Shown here in pieces: positions 29,228-38,980 of a stretch of DNA of 56,406 nucleotides. Position numbers and translations under genes: made by a program. The notes beneath the pieces were generated by a model. It was given only the letters and a program-made list of their open reading frames with translations, was not told where the DNA came from and searched no databases. The DNA is taken from positions 5,945-62,350 of the forward strand of contig JAUNVM010000012.1 in assembly GCA_030537635.1 (NCBI GenBank), in the 5' to 3' direction. This DNA is from Flaviflexus sp. Lineage in GTDB: Bacteria; Actinomycetota; Actinomycetes; Actinomycetales; Actinomycetaceae. Position 1 is the first letter of the stretch, and each line of letters begins with the position of its first letter.

Positions 29228-30785
29228 TTAGGCTCTCAGTCGCCGCAGCACCAGTCCTGCACCCAGACCGATGAGGCCAAGGGACACGATGATGAGCGGG
29301 ACGGACACCGCACCCGTGTGGAGCATGCTGCCGCTCCCATAGGGTGGCATACTCGGATCACCGATGGGGTCTCACCGGTGTGATCAACCGTCGAATCACA
29401 CCCGGAGTCGTCGGATCCTCGGTGGGCTCCACGGTCGGATCCACGCTCGGCTCAGGTTCTTCCGGCTCGGGGGTGGGCTGCTCCGGCTCCGGCTTCGGCT
29501 CGGGCGGCGGGGTCGGATCGACCACGGTGAGCACCGCCGTCTCTGTGATCGCCTCTCCCGCCTCGTTGGTGAACACGGCCCGATATTCCACACCGGACTG
29601 GCCAAGCTCGGCCGCCTCGATCACGTACGTGGCATCGGTGGCTCCCGCAATGTCGGCCCACTCGCCATCGGCGATGCGCTCATGCCACTGCACTTGCGGC
29701 TCGGGCTGGCTCGTGGCTGAGGCGGTGAAGGTGGCCGATTCACCGACGTTGACCTGCACGGAGGAAGGATGCTCGGACACCATGGGTGCCTCGGTCGGCT
29801 CGGTGACCGTGAGCATGACCTGATCGGAGGTGGTGGCTCCCACCTTGTTGGTCAGGACGGAGCGGAAGATCATGCCATCGACGTCCGTACTCGCGGTGAT
29901 GACGAGCTTATCCCCGTCAACCGTCATGCCGTCGACATCAACAATGTCCTGCCACTCCTCCCCATTTAGCCACTGCCAGGACTGGTCGGTCACCGCGATA
30001 TCCGGATCGGCCGGGGCGGTGAACGTGACATCCTCGCCGGCAACCGCCGTCATGTCGCTCGGCTGGCCGAGGAAGCGCGCGGCCGAACGCACCGTGAGAA
30101 TGGCCGCCTCGGAATCAACCGTTCCGGCCTCATTGGTCACGAGTGCTCGGTAGGCGGTACCGTCCTTGACCAAGGTGGCCTCAACCTCGAGGGTCTTGGC
30201 GGTCGCACCCTCAATATTGGCGAAGAACTCCGCGCCCACCGGCTGTTCCTGCCACTGCACCTCGCCGCCGTACTCGGAGGCAAAGCCCATGGAGAAGGCC
30301 TCAGGCATTCCACCCGCGTGCTCGCGAGGAATACCCACGTCGGTGCCGGAGACCGTCTGCTCATGCGGGGAGATAGTGACCTTGCGATCAAAGAAGGTCG
30401 AGTCCAGCGCACAGCGAGCCATGTTCTTCGGGTTGCAGTACAACCGATATCAGATCTTCCCGTCAAGGTTGAGGACCGTCGTCTTCGTGTTCGGATCGTA
30501 GGTGCCGGAAGAAATTGGCCATCGATACGATCCCACGGTCTCATCGCCGATCGGGTCGGTGACCTCGACGCCCTCGGATAGCTCCTGCCCCTCCCAGGCG
30601 TACTTGCGCCACGAATACGTAATCCCCCAGATGACATAACCGTCCTTGATCTCAACGATCTCCTCATCGGCTGAATCATCGCCCGTGGCCGACGCACCTC
30701 CCACCGGGGATATCAGGAAGGCAACAAGCAGCACCATCAGGCCCGCCATCACCCTCTGCAGCATCACATTGTGTCTCGGTCTCAT
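29228..30785 (-). pseudogene. HtaA-domain, Ig-like surface protein, interrupted
   Basis: ATG 30785 (AGGAGA 4 nt upstream) starts a signal peptide, MRPRHNVMLQRVMAGLMVLL, ending near GGASATG. An HtaA-like (haem-binding type) domain follows: YVIWGITYSWRKYAWEG, then YRWPISSGTYDPNTKTTVLN. At 30450-30452 an in-frame TGA falls inside GKI*YRLYCNPKNM, where CGA (Arg) is expected. The same frame continues with two Ig-like repeats (FLGQPSDMTAVAGEDVTFTA and PSSVQVNVGESATFTASATS) and a Pro/Glu stalk, then stops at 29358. The sorting signal (SMLHTGAVSVPLIIVSLGLI, then GLGAGLVLRRLRA*) ends at 29228 in another frame. So at least two lesions separate secretion, body and wall anchor. Confidence 0.75.
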
Positions 30786-31085
30786 GGACTCTCCTATCGC
30801 TCGCGGCGGTTCGTTGCGGACACACAGTCGCGCATCAGGTGAGCCGTACCTTGTCAATAAGGGGGTTGTATGGATAGGTCTCCCCCCCACCACCTCCCGT
30901 GTGCCGCGGATCGACCAGCTCTCACTGCGGGATCCACCGCCGCTCTGACCAGCAGTGTTGTCGCCGGACACAGAGCGTCAGCCATCGCCTTAGTATTCAG
31001 GAATTAATCACACAAGTTAGCGTGCTCGGCCCATCTCGCCGCGACCACGGCCCTGGCGCGGTCCCGGTGTCCAGCTGCGACTCGC

Positions 31086-31862
31086 TCAGCCCGAGGCGTG
31101 TTGGGCGCGGGCGGTTTCGTACATGAGGAGGGCGGCCGCCTGGGTGGCGTTGAGGGATTCGGCGCGGCCGAAAATAGGGGCGGAGACAACGTGATCGGCG
31201 AGATCTCGATACTCCCCCAGACCACGGGATTCATTGCCGAGCAGCCACAGGGTGGGCGCGGAGAAGTCGATCTCGGCGGTGCCGAGCATTTTTCCCTTGC
31301 CATCGCCCGCCAGCACCTGCATGCGGCCGCGCGCCGCGGCGACAATATCTGCGACTTCTCCGGTGGCTATGGGCAGGTGATAGGTGGAGCCGGCGGCGAA
31401 CCGAATAACCTTCGGAGAGGTGTGATCGGCAGAGCCTCGACCAAAGAGCACCCCGTCAGCTCCGGCCGCATCCGCCGTGCGAATGAGCGAACCGGCATTG
31501 CCCGGGTCCTGCATCTCGCACGCCAGCACGGCAAGATCGCCGTCAAGAATGCCGTCAATATCTCCCTCCGGTCCGCGCTCGAGGCAGACGATGAGGCCCT
31601 GGCAGCTCGGGGAGATCTTGCGGGCCAGCGCGGGGGTGATGGCATGCCGGTAGTGTCCGGAGGCCAGGCGAGCCACCTCGGGCCGGGCGAATACCTCTTC
31701 GGTGGCGTAGACGTCGAGCACGCGCTCAGGCGCAGAGGCGAGGGCCTCCAGGCCCGCCGGGAGCCCCTCGGCGATCTCGCGGCCGAACTTCTTTCGCGTC
31801 TTCGCCTCGTACAGTCCCGCCAGACGGGTCAGCTGCCCGGTCATCGACTCGTGGTAGCGCAT
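31086..31862 (-). CDS. TrmH/SpoU-family rRNA 2'-O-methyltransferase
   Basis: SAM-dependent RNA ribose methyltransferase of about 258 residues, the TsnR-like protein often found downstream of rplT. The SPOUT motifs are LACEMQDPGNAGSLIRTADA (motif 1), LWLLGNESRGL (motif 2) and ESLNATQAAALLMYE (motif 3); the N-terminus has a substrate-binding domain (TRKKFGREIAEGLPAGLEAL). ATG 31862 sits 6 nt after GGAAGG; ATG 31868 directly abuts that site and is less likely. It lies 204 bp downstream of rplT, after a terminator. Confidence 0.9.
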   Translation of the reverse strand: MRYHESMTGQLTRLAGLYEAKTRKKFGREIAEGLPAGLEALASAPERVLDVYATEEVFARPEVARLASGHYRHAITPALARKISPSCQGLIVCLERGPEGDIDGILDGDLAVLACEMQDPGNAGSLIRTADAAGADGVLFGRGSADHTSPKVIRFAAGSTYHLPIATGEVADIVAAARGRMQVLAGDGKGKMLGTAEIDFSAPTLWLLGNESRGLGEYRDLADHVVSAPIFGRAESLNATQAAALLMYETARAQHASG

Positions 31863-32023
31863 GGCCATCCTTCCTTACCGACACATGCTATCGCGGCTTA
31901 TCTCTCCCGCCCAGGCCCCCTCGGCACTCACCGCCGAATTCTCAGTCCGGATAGCACGTGATCCCCGGTTGAAACCGGCCGGGTATCGCGAGGGTGGCTG
32001 AGCGGGGTGGGGGCAGATACGCA

Positions 32024-32050
32024 AAGAGGAGCCGGAATCCGGCTCCTCTT
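32024..32050 (-). terminator. terminator of the infC-rpmI-rplT operon
   Basis: AAGAGGAGCCGGA and TCCGGCTCCTCTT form a 13-bp perfect stem around one base, starting 16 bp past the rplT stop. On the minus strand the stem ends in A/U-rich bases and is followed by TTGCGTAT. Confidence 0.85.
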
Positions 32051-32065
32051 CACGCTTGATTCTGC

Positions 32066-32455
32066 TTAGGCGGCGTCGCCACGCGGGGCGTTGACGTCCT
32101 TGGGCAGGGCCTTCTTTGCGGTTTCCACCAGCGAGTTGAAGGTTTCCACGTCGTTGACGGCCAGCTCGGCCAGCATCCGGCGATCGACCTCGACCTCGGC
32201 AAGCTTAAGCCCCTGCATGAACCGGTTGTAGGTCATGCCCTGGGCGCGGGCCGCGGCGTTGATGCGGCTGATCCACAGCTTGCGGAAATCATTCTTGCGG
32301 ACCTTGCGATCTCGATAGTTGTACACCATCGAGTGCAGGACCTGCTCCTTGGCCTTACGGTAGAGGCGGGAACGCTGACCCCGGTAACCGCTTGCACGCT
32401 CCAGGGTGGTCCGGCGCTTCTTGTGGGCGTTGACTGCGCGCTTCACTCGTGCCAT
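32066..32455 (-). CDS. rplT: 50S ribosomal protein L20
   Basis: Large-subunit assembly protein binding 23S rRNA. The 129-residue protein has the L20 hallmarks [59 protein letters not shown] and [19 protein letters not shown]. It follows rpmI by 17 bp in the conserved infC-rpmI-rplT order. Confidence 0.98.
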   Translation of the reverse strand: MARVKRAVNAHKKRRTTLERASGYRGQRSRLYRKAKEQVLHSMVYNYRDRKVRKNDFRKLWISRINAAARAQGMTYNRFMQGLKLAEVEVDRRMLAELAVNDVETFNSLVETAKKALPKDVNAPRGDAA

Positions 32456-32472
32456 GTTGTCCTCCTACTTCC

Positions 32473-32667
32473 TTAAATACCGAGCATCTTCTTGACGGAC
32501 TTGACGTCGGCCTGGGAGACCGCCTTGTCCGCCGCGAGGCGACGGGTGCGCCTGGACGACTTGTGCTCGAGGAGGTGGCGCTTATTGGCCTGCTCCCGCA
32601 TGATCTTGCCGGATCCGGTCTTCCGGAACCGCTTCTTGGCACCGGAGTGCGTCTTGTTCTTGGGCAT
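32473..32667 (-). CDS. rpmI: 50S ribosomal protein L35
   Basis: A 64-residue basic protein beginning [20 protein letters not shown], with [17 protein letters not shown], the L35 pattern. GGA-rich sequence (AAGAAAGAGGAT) precedes the ATG. It lies 38 bp after infC and 17 bp before rplT. Confidence 0.98.
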   Translation of the reverse strand: MPKNKTHSGAKKRFRKTGSGKIMREQANKRHLLEHKSSRRTRRLAADKAVSQADVKSVKKMLGI

Positions 32668-32705
32668 AGTTGTATCCTCTTTCTTACCGCTTAGCGGATG
32701 GAGCT

Positions 32706-33314
32706 TTAGGACTCGCGCTGACCGCCGCCGCGCTCCCGCTTGGCGGTCCGGCGGGCTTCCCGCTCGGCCTCCCGGCGTCGGCGCTGATCGGACTTGGCTT
32801 CAGACTTCTTGCGCAGCGGGGCGATCACCATGGTCATCGTCCGGCCATCCTGGCGCGGCGACGATTCGACGGTGCCGAGATCGGCAACATCCTCGGCGAA
32901 GCGCTGGAGAAGCTTGAGTCCCATCTCGGGACGGGACTGCTCACGGCCACGGAACTGAATGCGGACCTTGACCTTGTCGCCTCCATTAAGGAAGCGCTGG
33001 GCGTGGCCACGCTTGGTGTCGTAGTCGTGATCATCGATCTTCAGCCGAAGCTGAATCTCCTTGAGCTGCGTGTTGGCCTGATTGCGACGTGCATCGCGGG
33101 CCTTCATCGCCGCCTCGTACTTGTACTTGCCGTAGTCCATCAGTTTGGCCACGGGTGGGGCGGCGTTGGGGGCGACCTCGACCAGATCAAGATTGGCTTC
33201 CTGTGCCAGGCGCAGGGCATCTTCGACGCGCACCACACCTACCTGCTCGCCGGACGGACCGACGAGACGGACCTTCGGCACACGGATCCGCTCATTGACT
33301 CGGGGTTCGTTGAT
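32706..33314 (-). CDS. infC: translation initiation factor IF-3
   Basis: IF-3 checks start-codon and initiator-tRNA pairing on the 30S subunit. The product covers the N-domain ([40 protein letters not shown]), the linker ([16 protein letters not shown]) and the C-domain ([14 protein letters not shown]), plus a basic tail. No ATG or GTG fits the homologous start. AGAGGAG is followed by CT-ATT-ATC, so the start is ATC at 33314 (5-nt spacing) or ATT at 33317 (2-nt spacing), giving 202-203 residues. Rare AUU/AUC starts on infC are known to support autoregulation by IF-3. The upstream ATG 33368 would ignore this ribosome-binding site. Confidence 0.93.
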   Translation of the reverse strand: MNEPRVNERIRVPKVRLVGPSGEQVGVVRVEDALRLAQEANLDLVEVAPNAAPPVAKLMDYGKYKYEAAMKARDARRNQANTQLKEIQLRLKIDDHDYDTKRGHAQRFLNGGDKVKVRIQFRGREQSRPEMGLKLLQRFAEDVADLGTVESSPRQDGRTMTMVIAPLRKKSEAKSDQRRRREAEREARRTAKRERGGGQRES

Positions 33315-33317
33315 AAT

Positions 33318-33462
33318 AGCTCCTCTGTGTCTCGACGTTTCGCTCACGGAGCACAAGAGGGCGCGCACATGGTGCGTCTCTCATGACCCGGCACCTCAGG
33401 CACCCAGGTGGGATTTCTCCGCTTGCGTCCCGGCTTGTGCCGGGCGGTCGGCTCTCAGTGTA
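33318..33462 (-). promoter_or_regulatory. infC operon promoter and structured leader
   Basis: On the minus strand TGATACACT gives an extended -10 (TACACT at 33457-33462), predicting a leader of about 135 nt. The leader holds a hairpin, CCCGGC-ACAA-GCCGGG, at about 33430-33445. It ends in the AGAGGAG site before the AUU/AUC start. No named leader family could be recognised. Confidence 0.5.
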
Positions 33463-33474
33463 TCAAAGACTGCG

Positions 33475-34221
33475 CTACCCGCGCGCTGTGGTGTTGCTAA
33501 CCCTCGCCGGGGCCAGTTCCACCGAGTCGATTCGCGTCGTCATCTCCGGCACCTGGCCCAGTCGGGAGCTCGCCTCGGCGAGGGCCGCGCTCACCTGCTC
33601 GCGGGGCAGATCCTCGGGCACGGCGAGAACAATTCCGGTCTCAGCCTTTCGCCCGGGCATGATCCGCAGTCCGATGAGGCCGTCGATGCCGGCGAGGGCG
33701 CGGGAGACGATTCCGGGCAACTCCTCATCGCGCCAGGGTGCCCGCCATGTCTCCCCCGTGGCCAGCGCGGCCACGGCGGGACGCCCAAGCAGCACCGGTT
33801 GCGTCGATCCCGGATCCAACACGAGCAGACCATCCGCCTCGGCCACAGCAGCAATTGCCGCGTTTTGCGTGTGCACGGGAACCGGACGAGCATCGGCACG
33901 CCAGGCTCGCAGCGCCTCGGCCGAAGAGAAGATGGGCATGGCGGCCCTCCCATCGGGCGCCTCCACCGCGATCATTGCCGCCTGCTTGCACACATCCTTG
34001 TCGACCGACTCATGCTCCACCACTCCACCATCCGCCGTCCGGCCGGGATGGGCGTGGGCAAGGACGGGAACGAGAACCCGCGAGAGCGCCACCTGGGCGA
34101 CGACGGCCTCAAGCCGGTCGGCCTTGTTCTCCAAGGCAAGCGCGGCGGCGAGGGCCGGATCGACCTCCCCGGTGTCTCCCGCGAAGGGATTGGGCTTGAG
34201 CTTGGCGTGAATATCCCTCAT
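33475..34221 (-). CDS. SseB-family protein
   Basis: A 248-residue protein with an N-terminal segment [20 protein letters not shown] and then an SseB-like domain (about residues 35-140: [47 protein letters not shown]), followed by a second alpha/beta half with [14 protein letters not shown]. Such genes commonly lie between his genes and infC in actinobacteria; their function is not established. ATG 34221 overlaps the priA stop by 4 bp, so it is the last gene of the his unit. Confidence 0.82.
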   Translation of the reverse strand: MRDIHAKLKPNPFAGDTGEVDPALAAALALENKADRLEAVVAQVALSRVLVPVLAHAHPGRTADGGVVEHESVDKDVCKQAAMIAVEAPDGRAAMPIFSSAEALRAWRADARPVPVHTQNAAIAAVAEADGLLVLDPGSTQPVLLGRPAVAALATGETWRAPWRDEELPGIVSRALAGIDGLIGLRIMPGRKAETGIVLAVPEDLPREQVSAALAEASSRLGQVPEMTTRIDSVELAPARVSNTTARG

Positions 34222-34952
34222 GCTTGATGGCCCGCCACCTCGATGGCCTCCTCGAGGGTGAAGGCGTTCGCGTAGAGGGCCTTGCCGATGATGGCGCCCT
34301 CCAGGCCGGTGTCGGTGAGCTCGCGTAGCGCCGCAACGTCGGCGAGGGTGGCTACCCCACCCGAGGCCACCACCGGGGCATCGGTGCGTCCGAGAACATC
34401 GGCGAGCAGCGTCGTATTTGGTCCCTCCATGGTCCCATCCTTGGCCACGTCGGTGACGACGTAGCGCGAACATCCAGCGCGGTTCAGCCGCTCGAGGGTC
34501 TCGTACAGCTCACCGCCCTCGCGGGTCCAGCCGCGCGCGGCCAGGGTGCGTCCACGCACGTCGAGGCCGACGGCCACCTTGTCACCATGTTCGGCGATCA
34601 CCTTCTCGGTCCATTCCGGATTCTCCAGCGCCGCGGTGCCGAGGTTGATGCGGGCGGGCCCAGCCGCCAGCGCCCGGCGCAGGCTCTCATCGTCGCGAAT
34701 GCCGCCCGAGAGTTCCACCTTGGCGGGGGTGGCGGCAATAATCTCGGCGAGCAACTCGGCATTCGAGCCCCGACCAAAGGCGGCATCGAGATCGACGAGG
34801 TGAATGTAGGTGGCCCCGGCGGCCACCCACTGGGCGGCAGCCTCGTGCGGATCACCGTAGCCGGTTTCGGTTCCGGCCTCGCCGCGCAGCAGGCGCACGG
34901 CCTGGCCGTCAACGACATCAATGGCGGGGAGAAGCTGAAGGGGTGCAGTCAT
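34218..34952 (-). CDS. priA: bifunctional phosphoribosyl isomerase PriA (HisA/TrpF)
   Basis: Amadori isomerase of histidine synthesis; in actinobacteria the same enzyme also serves tryptophan synthesis. The 244-residue (beta/alpha)8 protein begins [20 protein letters not shown] with the catalytic Asp in AIDV, then [34 protein letters not shown], and the second catalytic Asp in [17 protein letters not shown], and [16 protein letters not shown] 34952 lies 3 bp after the hisH stop; the longer frame to 34976 would run into hisH. The TrpF activity is inferred from family. Confidence 0.93.
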   Translation of the reverse strand: MTAPLQLLPAIDVVDGQAVRLLRGEAGTETGYGDPHEAAAQWVAAGATYIHLVDLDAAFGRGSNAELLAEIIAATPAKVELSGGIRDDESLRRALAAGPARINLGTAALENPEWTEKVIAEHGDKVAVGLDVRGRTLAARGWTREGGELYETLERLNRAGCSRYVVTDVAKDGTMEGPNTTLLADVLGRTDAPVVASGGVATLADVAALRELTDTGLEGAIIGKALYANAFTLEEAIEVAGHQA

Positions 34953-34954
34953 CG

Positions 34955-35587
34955 TTATCCTAGGGTGTTGATCCAATTGGTCAGCAAGGCAAGTCCCGCC
35001 TCGCCGGATTTTTCAGGATGGAATTGGGTGGCCGACAGGGGGCCGTGCTCGATGGCGGCAACGAAGGGCGCGCCGTGATCGGCCCAGGAAATGCTGGGCG
35101 GTGTGAGCTGTTCGCAGGTGAGCTCGGCGGCCGGATCCGTCAGCACCCCATAGGAGTGCACGAAGTAGAAGCGCTCATCGGTCAGACCGGCAAGCAGTCG
35201 GCTGCCCGGCGCGGGGCGCACCTTCGACCAGCCCATATGCGGCAGAACCGGGTGGTCCAGCTCTTCCACGCGACCGGGAAGCTGGCTGAGTCCCGCCCGT
35301 GTCGAGTCGTGTTCGGCCGAAGAATCAAAGAGGATTTGCAGGCCGACGCAGATGCCGAGGACGGGGCGCCCGCCCGCGAGGCGGCGCTCGATCATGCGAT
35401 CGCCGCGCACCTCGGTCAGCTTGGTCATGACGCTGTCAAAGGCGCCAACGCCGGGAACGACCAGCCCATCGGCGCCCAGCACCTCATCCATATCCCGGGT
35501 GAGAGTCACCTCGGCGCCCGCCCGGGCGAGGGCGCGCGTGACCGAATGCGTGTTCCCCGACCCGTGGTCAAGGACCGCGACCTTCAC
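34955..35587 (-). CDS. hisH: imidazole glycerol phosphate synthase, glutaminase subunit
   Basis: Supplies ammonia to HisF. The 210-residue class I amidotransferase shows [20 protein letters not shown], the nucleophile elbow [19 protein letters not shown], and the catalytic His/Glu in [10 protein letters not shown]. It overlaps the unknown gene upstream by 4 bp. hisF is not in the window. Confidence 0.96.
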   Translation of the reverse strand: MKVAVLDHGSGNTHSVTRALARAGAEVTLTRDMDEVLGADGLVVPGVGAFDSVMTKLTEVRGDRMIERRLAGGRPVLGICVGLQILFDSSAEHDSTRAGLSQLPGRVEELDHPVLPHMGWSKVRPAPGSRLLAGLTDERFYFVHSYGVLTDPAAELTCEQLTPPSISWADHGAPFVAAIEHGPLSATQFHPEKSGEAGLALLTNWINTLG

Positions 35588-36294
35588 GCGTCCTCTCCCT
35601 CGGTCTCGCCGGTGTCCCGCTCGGCGCGATGGCGTTCAGCGGCCCGGGCGGCCCGCCCCGCCATCTTCTCCAGCAGGCCCGGAGTAATCTCGCCGGAGCG
35701 AACCGCGCCCTTGACCTCACTCGGCTCGGTCTCGCCGATAAGAAGGTCCTCGAGCAGCTGATCGGCGCTGGCCACGATCAACCCGGCGGGGGTTTCTTCG
35801 GCGATGCCGGTGGGGGCGATCTGGGAGGCGGTGACGAGGCCGGATACGCCCGCCTCGGCCCCCACATCCTCCCCCAGCTCGGCCTGGAGCAAAACGGCTC
35901 CGGCCCGGGACAGGGCGGCGATCCGAGCGGCGAGTTGCTGACCGTCATCGGCATCGACATTGCCCTCCTCGCCGGGGTCGAGGCGGGTCGGCTCGCCGGC
36001 GGAACCTTCCTCGCCCCCGGGCACGGACCCGGCAACGCTCGCCGCATCCTCGCCCGCCTCGGCGGGCACCTCTGCCGGAGCTTCCTCGGTGTCGGATAGT
36101 GCCTGCGGATCATCGCCCAGCAGCTCGGCGATGTCCCAGTCGTGGAATTCCTTGACCGGGAGGTCGCGGACGATCAGGGCGCCGGTCGTGCTCGGCACCA
36201 CCCACACGTCGGCGCCGTGAATCTGGCAGATTCCCGCGACGACATCGGGCTTGGCGAAGGGGGTCATGATGACATAGCGGCGGCGGTTGCTCAC
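35584..36294 (-). CDS. uncharacterised acidic protein inside the histidine operon
   Basis: A 236-residue protein I do not recognise. The N-terminal 50 residues ([20 protein letters not shown], then [17 protein letters not shown]) look like a small alpha/beta domain. A low-complexity Glu/Ala/Gly/Asp linker follows (about residues 62-115). The C-terminal part has helix-prone segments ([39 protein letters not shown]). It overlaps hisB and hisH by 4 bp on each side, so it is translated with the his genes. No histidine step is known to be missing here that it would fill. Confidence 0.75.
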   Translation of the reverse strand: MSNRRRYVIMTPFAKPDVVAGICQIHGADVWVVPSTTGALIVRDLPVKEFHDWDIAELLGDDPQALSDTEEAPAEVPAEAGEDAASVAGSVPGGEEGSAGEPTRLDPGEEGNVDADDGQQLAARIAALSRAGAVLLQAELGEDVGAEAGVSGLVTASQIAPTGIAEETPAGLIVASADQLLEDLLIGETEPSEVKGAVRSGEITPGLLEKMAGRAARAAERHRAERDTGETEGEDA

Positions 36295-36887
36295 AGCGCT
36301 CCCTTCGTCGACGGGATGGCATTGTCTCGCGGATCGGTTTCCACCGCGGCCCGCAGGGCCCGGGCGAAGGCCTTGAACTGGGCCTCGACGATGTGGTGGG
36401 GATCCCGACCGCGAATGAGGTCAATGTGCAGGCAGATGCCGGCGTTGAGGGCGAGGGATTCAAAGACGTGCCGGGTCATGGCGCCCGTGAAGTGGCCGCC
36501 GATGAGGTGGTATTGCTGGCCATCGGGCTCGCCCTCGTGGACGACGTAGGGCCGACCGGCAACGTCGACAACGGCGCGGGCCAGTGCCTCATCGAGGGGC
36601 ACGGTGGCATCGCCGAAGCGCCGAATCCCCCGCTTGTCGCCGAGGGCCTCGCGCAGGGCCTGGCCAAGACAGATCGCCACATCCTCCACGGTGTGGTGCA
36701 CATCCACCTCAATGTCACCCTCGGCTCGCACCTCGAGGTCGATGAGGGAGTGTCGGGATAGCGCGGTGAGCATGTGATCGTAGAAGGGTACGCCCGTCTC
36801 GATCGTCGATTCGCCCTCGCCATCCAAGTCGAGGCTGAGCCAGATCTTCGATTCGCTCGTCTGCCTCTCCACAGTTGCGCTTCTCAT
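36291..36887 (-). CDS. hisB: imidazoleglycerol-phosphate dehydratase
   Basis: Monofunctional IGPD of 198 residues. Metal-binding and family motifs are [51 protein letters not shown] and [20 protein letters not shown] 36887 overlaps the hisC stop (ATGA); a longer in-frame start at 36959 would lie within hisC and is not supported. Confidence 0.96.
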   Translation of the reverse strand: MRSATVERQTSESKIWLSLDLDGEGESTIETGVPFYDHMLTALSRHSLIDLEVRAEGDIEVDVHHTVEDVAICLGQALREALGDKRGIRRFGDATVPLDEALARAVVDVAGRPYVVHEGEPDGQQYHLIGGHFTGAMTRHVFESLALNAGICLHIDLIRGRDPHHIVEAQFKAFARALRAAVETDPRDNAIPSTKGAL

Positions 36888-37984
36888 GTCCTTACCTTCC
36901 CGATCGCCTCGATGAAGCGATCGTTTTCCTCCGGCGTTCCCACGGATACTCGTAGCCATCCGGCCGGCCCGGTGTGACGGATCAACACTCCATCATCGAG
37001 CAGCTGCTGCCAGACCTCGCCCGCCCGATCGGTGATTCCAAAGAAGACGAAGTTCGCATCCGAGGGAGCCACCTTCCAGCCTAGCGAAGTCAGCGCCTCT
37101 TCGAGACGGTCGCGCTCGGCGCGCAGCACATTGATCTGGGCCAGCTGCTCCACGGCGTGGCCGAGCGCCGCCCGGCCCGCCGCCTGGGTGAGGGCGGACA
37201 GGTGATAGGGCAGGCGGACGATCATGAGGGCGTCAATAATCTCGGGCGCGGCGGCGAGATAACCCAGGCGCAGGCCGGCAGCCCCGAAAGCCTTCGACAT
37301 GGTCCGCGAGACGACCAGATGCGGATGATCGGCAAGCAGGTGGAGGGCGGAGGCCACCCCGTCGCGGCGAAACTCCCCGTATGCCTCATCGATGACGACC
37401 ACGGTGTCGGCACCATCGGGGCCCGATTCCCGGGTCATCTCCAGCACGACGCGCAGGTCGGTCTCCTGCAGGGCCGTGCCGGTCGGATTATTAGGGCTGG
37501 CAAGAAGGAGAACCGAGGGCCGCTGAGTTGCCACGGCATCGGCCAGCGCTGCCACGTCGAGGGTGAAGTCTTCCCGCCGGGGCACCTGGGTCCAGGTGGA
37601 GCCGGTGATGAGACAATATTCCCCGTACATGGAATATCCCGGATCGGCACCGAGAACCGTGCGTCCGTGCCCGGCGAAAGCCTGCAGAAGCTGGATCATC
37701 ACCTCATTGGAGCCATTGGCCGCCCACACCTGATCGGGGCGCAGCTCCACCTGTGATTCCAGCTTGAGATAGTCGGCGAGATCGGCGCGCAGCGCCATCG
37801 CATCCCGATCCGGGTAGCGGTTGAGGCCAGCGGCGGTCGCCCCCACTGCCTCGGCAATGTCCGCCACCATCTGGCTCGAGGGGGGATAGGGATTCTCGTT
37901 GACATTAAGCCGCACCGGCACGTCCAGCTGGGGAGCGCCGTAGGGGCTGCGGCCGCGAAGTTCGTCTCTCAGGGGAAGTCTCAC
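36884..37984 (-). CDS. hisC: histidinol-phosphate aminotransferase
   Basis: PLP-dependent class I/II aminotransferase, 366 residues. It shows [11 protein letters not shown] near the N-terminus, the phosphate-binding [18 protein letters not shown], the [10 protein letters not shown] aspartate, and the PLP lysine in [19 protein letters not shown]. It begins the hisC-hisB-unknown-hisH-priA-SseB unit. In many actinobacteria hisD directly precedes hisC; here hisD is 2 kb away behind two other genes. Confidence 0.95.
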   Translation of the reverse strand: MRLPLRDELRGRSPYGAPQLDVPVRLNVNENPYPPSSQMVADIAEAVGATAAGLNRYPDRDAMALRADLADYLKLESQVELRPDQVWAANGSNEVMIQLLQAFAGHGRTVLGADPGYSMYGEYCLITGSTWTQVPRREDFTLDVAALADAVATQRPSVLLLASPNNPTGTALQETDLRVVLEMTRESGPDGADTVVVIDEAYGEFRRDGVASALHLLADHPHLVVSRTMSKAFGAAGLRLGYLAAAPEIIDALMIVRLPYHLSALTQAAGRAALGHAVEQLAQINVLRAERDRLEEALTSLGWKVAPSDANFVFFGITDRAGEVWQQLLDDGVLIRHTGPAGWLRVSVGTPEENDRFIEAIGKVRT

Positions 37985-38005
37985 GAGCCCAGGGTACTAA
38001 AGAGT

Positions 38006-38028
38006 GGGCCCACCACATCGGTGGGCCC
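38006..38028. terminator. hairpin between the universal stress protein gene and hisC
   Basis: GGGCCCACC and GGTGGGCCC form a 9-bp stem with a 5-nt loop, 13 bp past the Usp stop on the minus strand. It is followed by ACTCTTTAGT. It probably terminates the Usp transcript just before hisC. Confidence 0.65.
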
Positions 38029-38041
38029 GTCCCCCTTTCGA

Positions 38042-38914
38042 CTAGTGGGCCTCGTGCGGCGGGTGGGTGACGGCCACAATCGGGGCATTGTGCAGCACCG
38101 TCATCGACACCGAGCCCATGACGGTGGCGCGCAGCTCGCCCTTGCCGTGGCTGGCCACCACAATCATGCGGGAGCTCGGAGCCCGATCCACGAGCGCCTC
38201 GGAGGCGTGTCCGCGCACGTGCACGAAGTTGGCTTCCACGTCGGAGTAGTACTCGCAGTACTTCTGAAAAATCTCCTCGCTTCGGCTAACCGCCGTGCGA
38301 GCGCTTTCCTTTGCGGCCTCCTTCGTCTCCCCCTCGGGCATATTCGGGATGGCGGCGGCGGCATGCTGGTGGGCGCGCACTACCTCGAGGCGGCAGCCGT
38401 GCGCTCTGGCCATGACAAAGCCGAAGGTGAGCGCTGTCAGCGATTCCTTTTCCGGGGCCATGCCCACCACGATCGGACCCTCGGGATCGTGCTCGCCCTC
38501 GCGCACGACGATCACCGGGCAGTCAGCATAGGTGGCCACCTTGGTCGACACCGATCCAACGAAGATGCGGCGCATCGCGCCCAGCCCGCGCGCCCCCAGC
38601 ACCATGAGCGCAGCATCCGAGCTCATTTTTGTCAGCGCCACCGCGGGATCATCCGATTCCCACTCCGTTGAGGCCTCGAGGCCGAACTTCTCGGCGACGT
38701 GCGCCTGAGCCCGCTCAAGTGAATCCTCCAGCCGTTTGCGATCATCGGACGGCGGGGTCGGATCTACGCCGGAGATGCCATAGAGCGGGGAGTAGATGCG
38801 CACGATGCGCAGGGGGCAGCCTAAGGCCTTGGCCTGGGCAGCACCAAAGTCGAGGGCCTCTTGTGCGCTCGCCGAATTATCAATACCAACTACAACGGGC
38901 TTGTCATACGTCAC
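38042..38914 (-). CDS. tandem universal stress protein
   Basis: A 290-residue protein with two Usp domains. Domain 1 (about 1-145) starts KPVVVGIDNSASAQEALDFG and has the ATP-loop GARGLGAMRRIFVGSVS; domain 2 (about 150-285) starts PIVVGMAPEKESLTALTFGF and has SHGKGELRATVMGSVSM. Both G-2x-G-9x-G-S/T motifs look usable for ATP binding. Two-domain Usps in actinobacteria often respond to hypoxia or starvation. It stands alone between hisC and the divergent PRTase-like gene. Confidence 0.92.
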   Translation of the reverse strand: MTYDKPVVVGIDNSASAQEALDFGAAQAKALGCPLRIVRIYSPLYGISGVDPTPPSDDRKRLEDSLERAQAHVAEKFGLEASTEWESDDPAVALTKMSSDAALMVLGARGLGAMRRIFVGSVSTKVATYADCPVIVVREGEHDPEGPIVVGMAPEKESLTALTFGFVMARAHGCRLEVVRAHQHAAAAIPNMPEGETKEAAKESARTAVSRSEEIFQKYCEYYSDVEANFVHVRGHASEALVDRAPSSRMIVVASHGKGELRATVMGSVSMTVLHNAPIVAVTHPPHEAH

Positions 38915-38980
38915 ACTCTAGACTTAGCCGATTGCCGCCCCGGGAACAAATTTGTCCGACAAACTGGCAGCATGTGAGAC

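Noticed and set aside
30450..30452. TGA as selenocysteine or recoded Trp in the HtaA-like gene
   Set aside because: TGA is used as a normal stop throughout (the ATGA overlaps), no SECIS-like context is evident, and Arg (CGA) is the expected residue.
30990..31025. DtxR-type iron box before the HtaA-like gene
   Set aside because: The AT-rich stretch (TTAGTATTCAGGAATTAA) matches too few positions of the 19-bp consensus as I know it.
30786..31085. Possible small gene in the 300-bp gap between the HtaA-like gene and the methyltransferase
   Set aside because: No frame has both a ribosome-binding site and coding-like composition; the region holds a C-run (about 30883-30890) and AT-richer sequence, probably only promoter.
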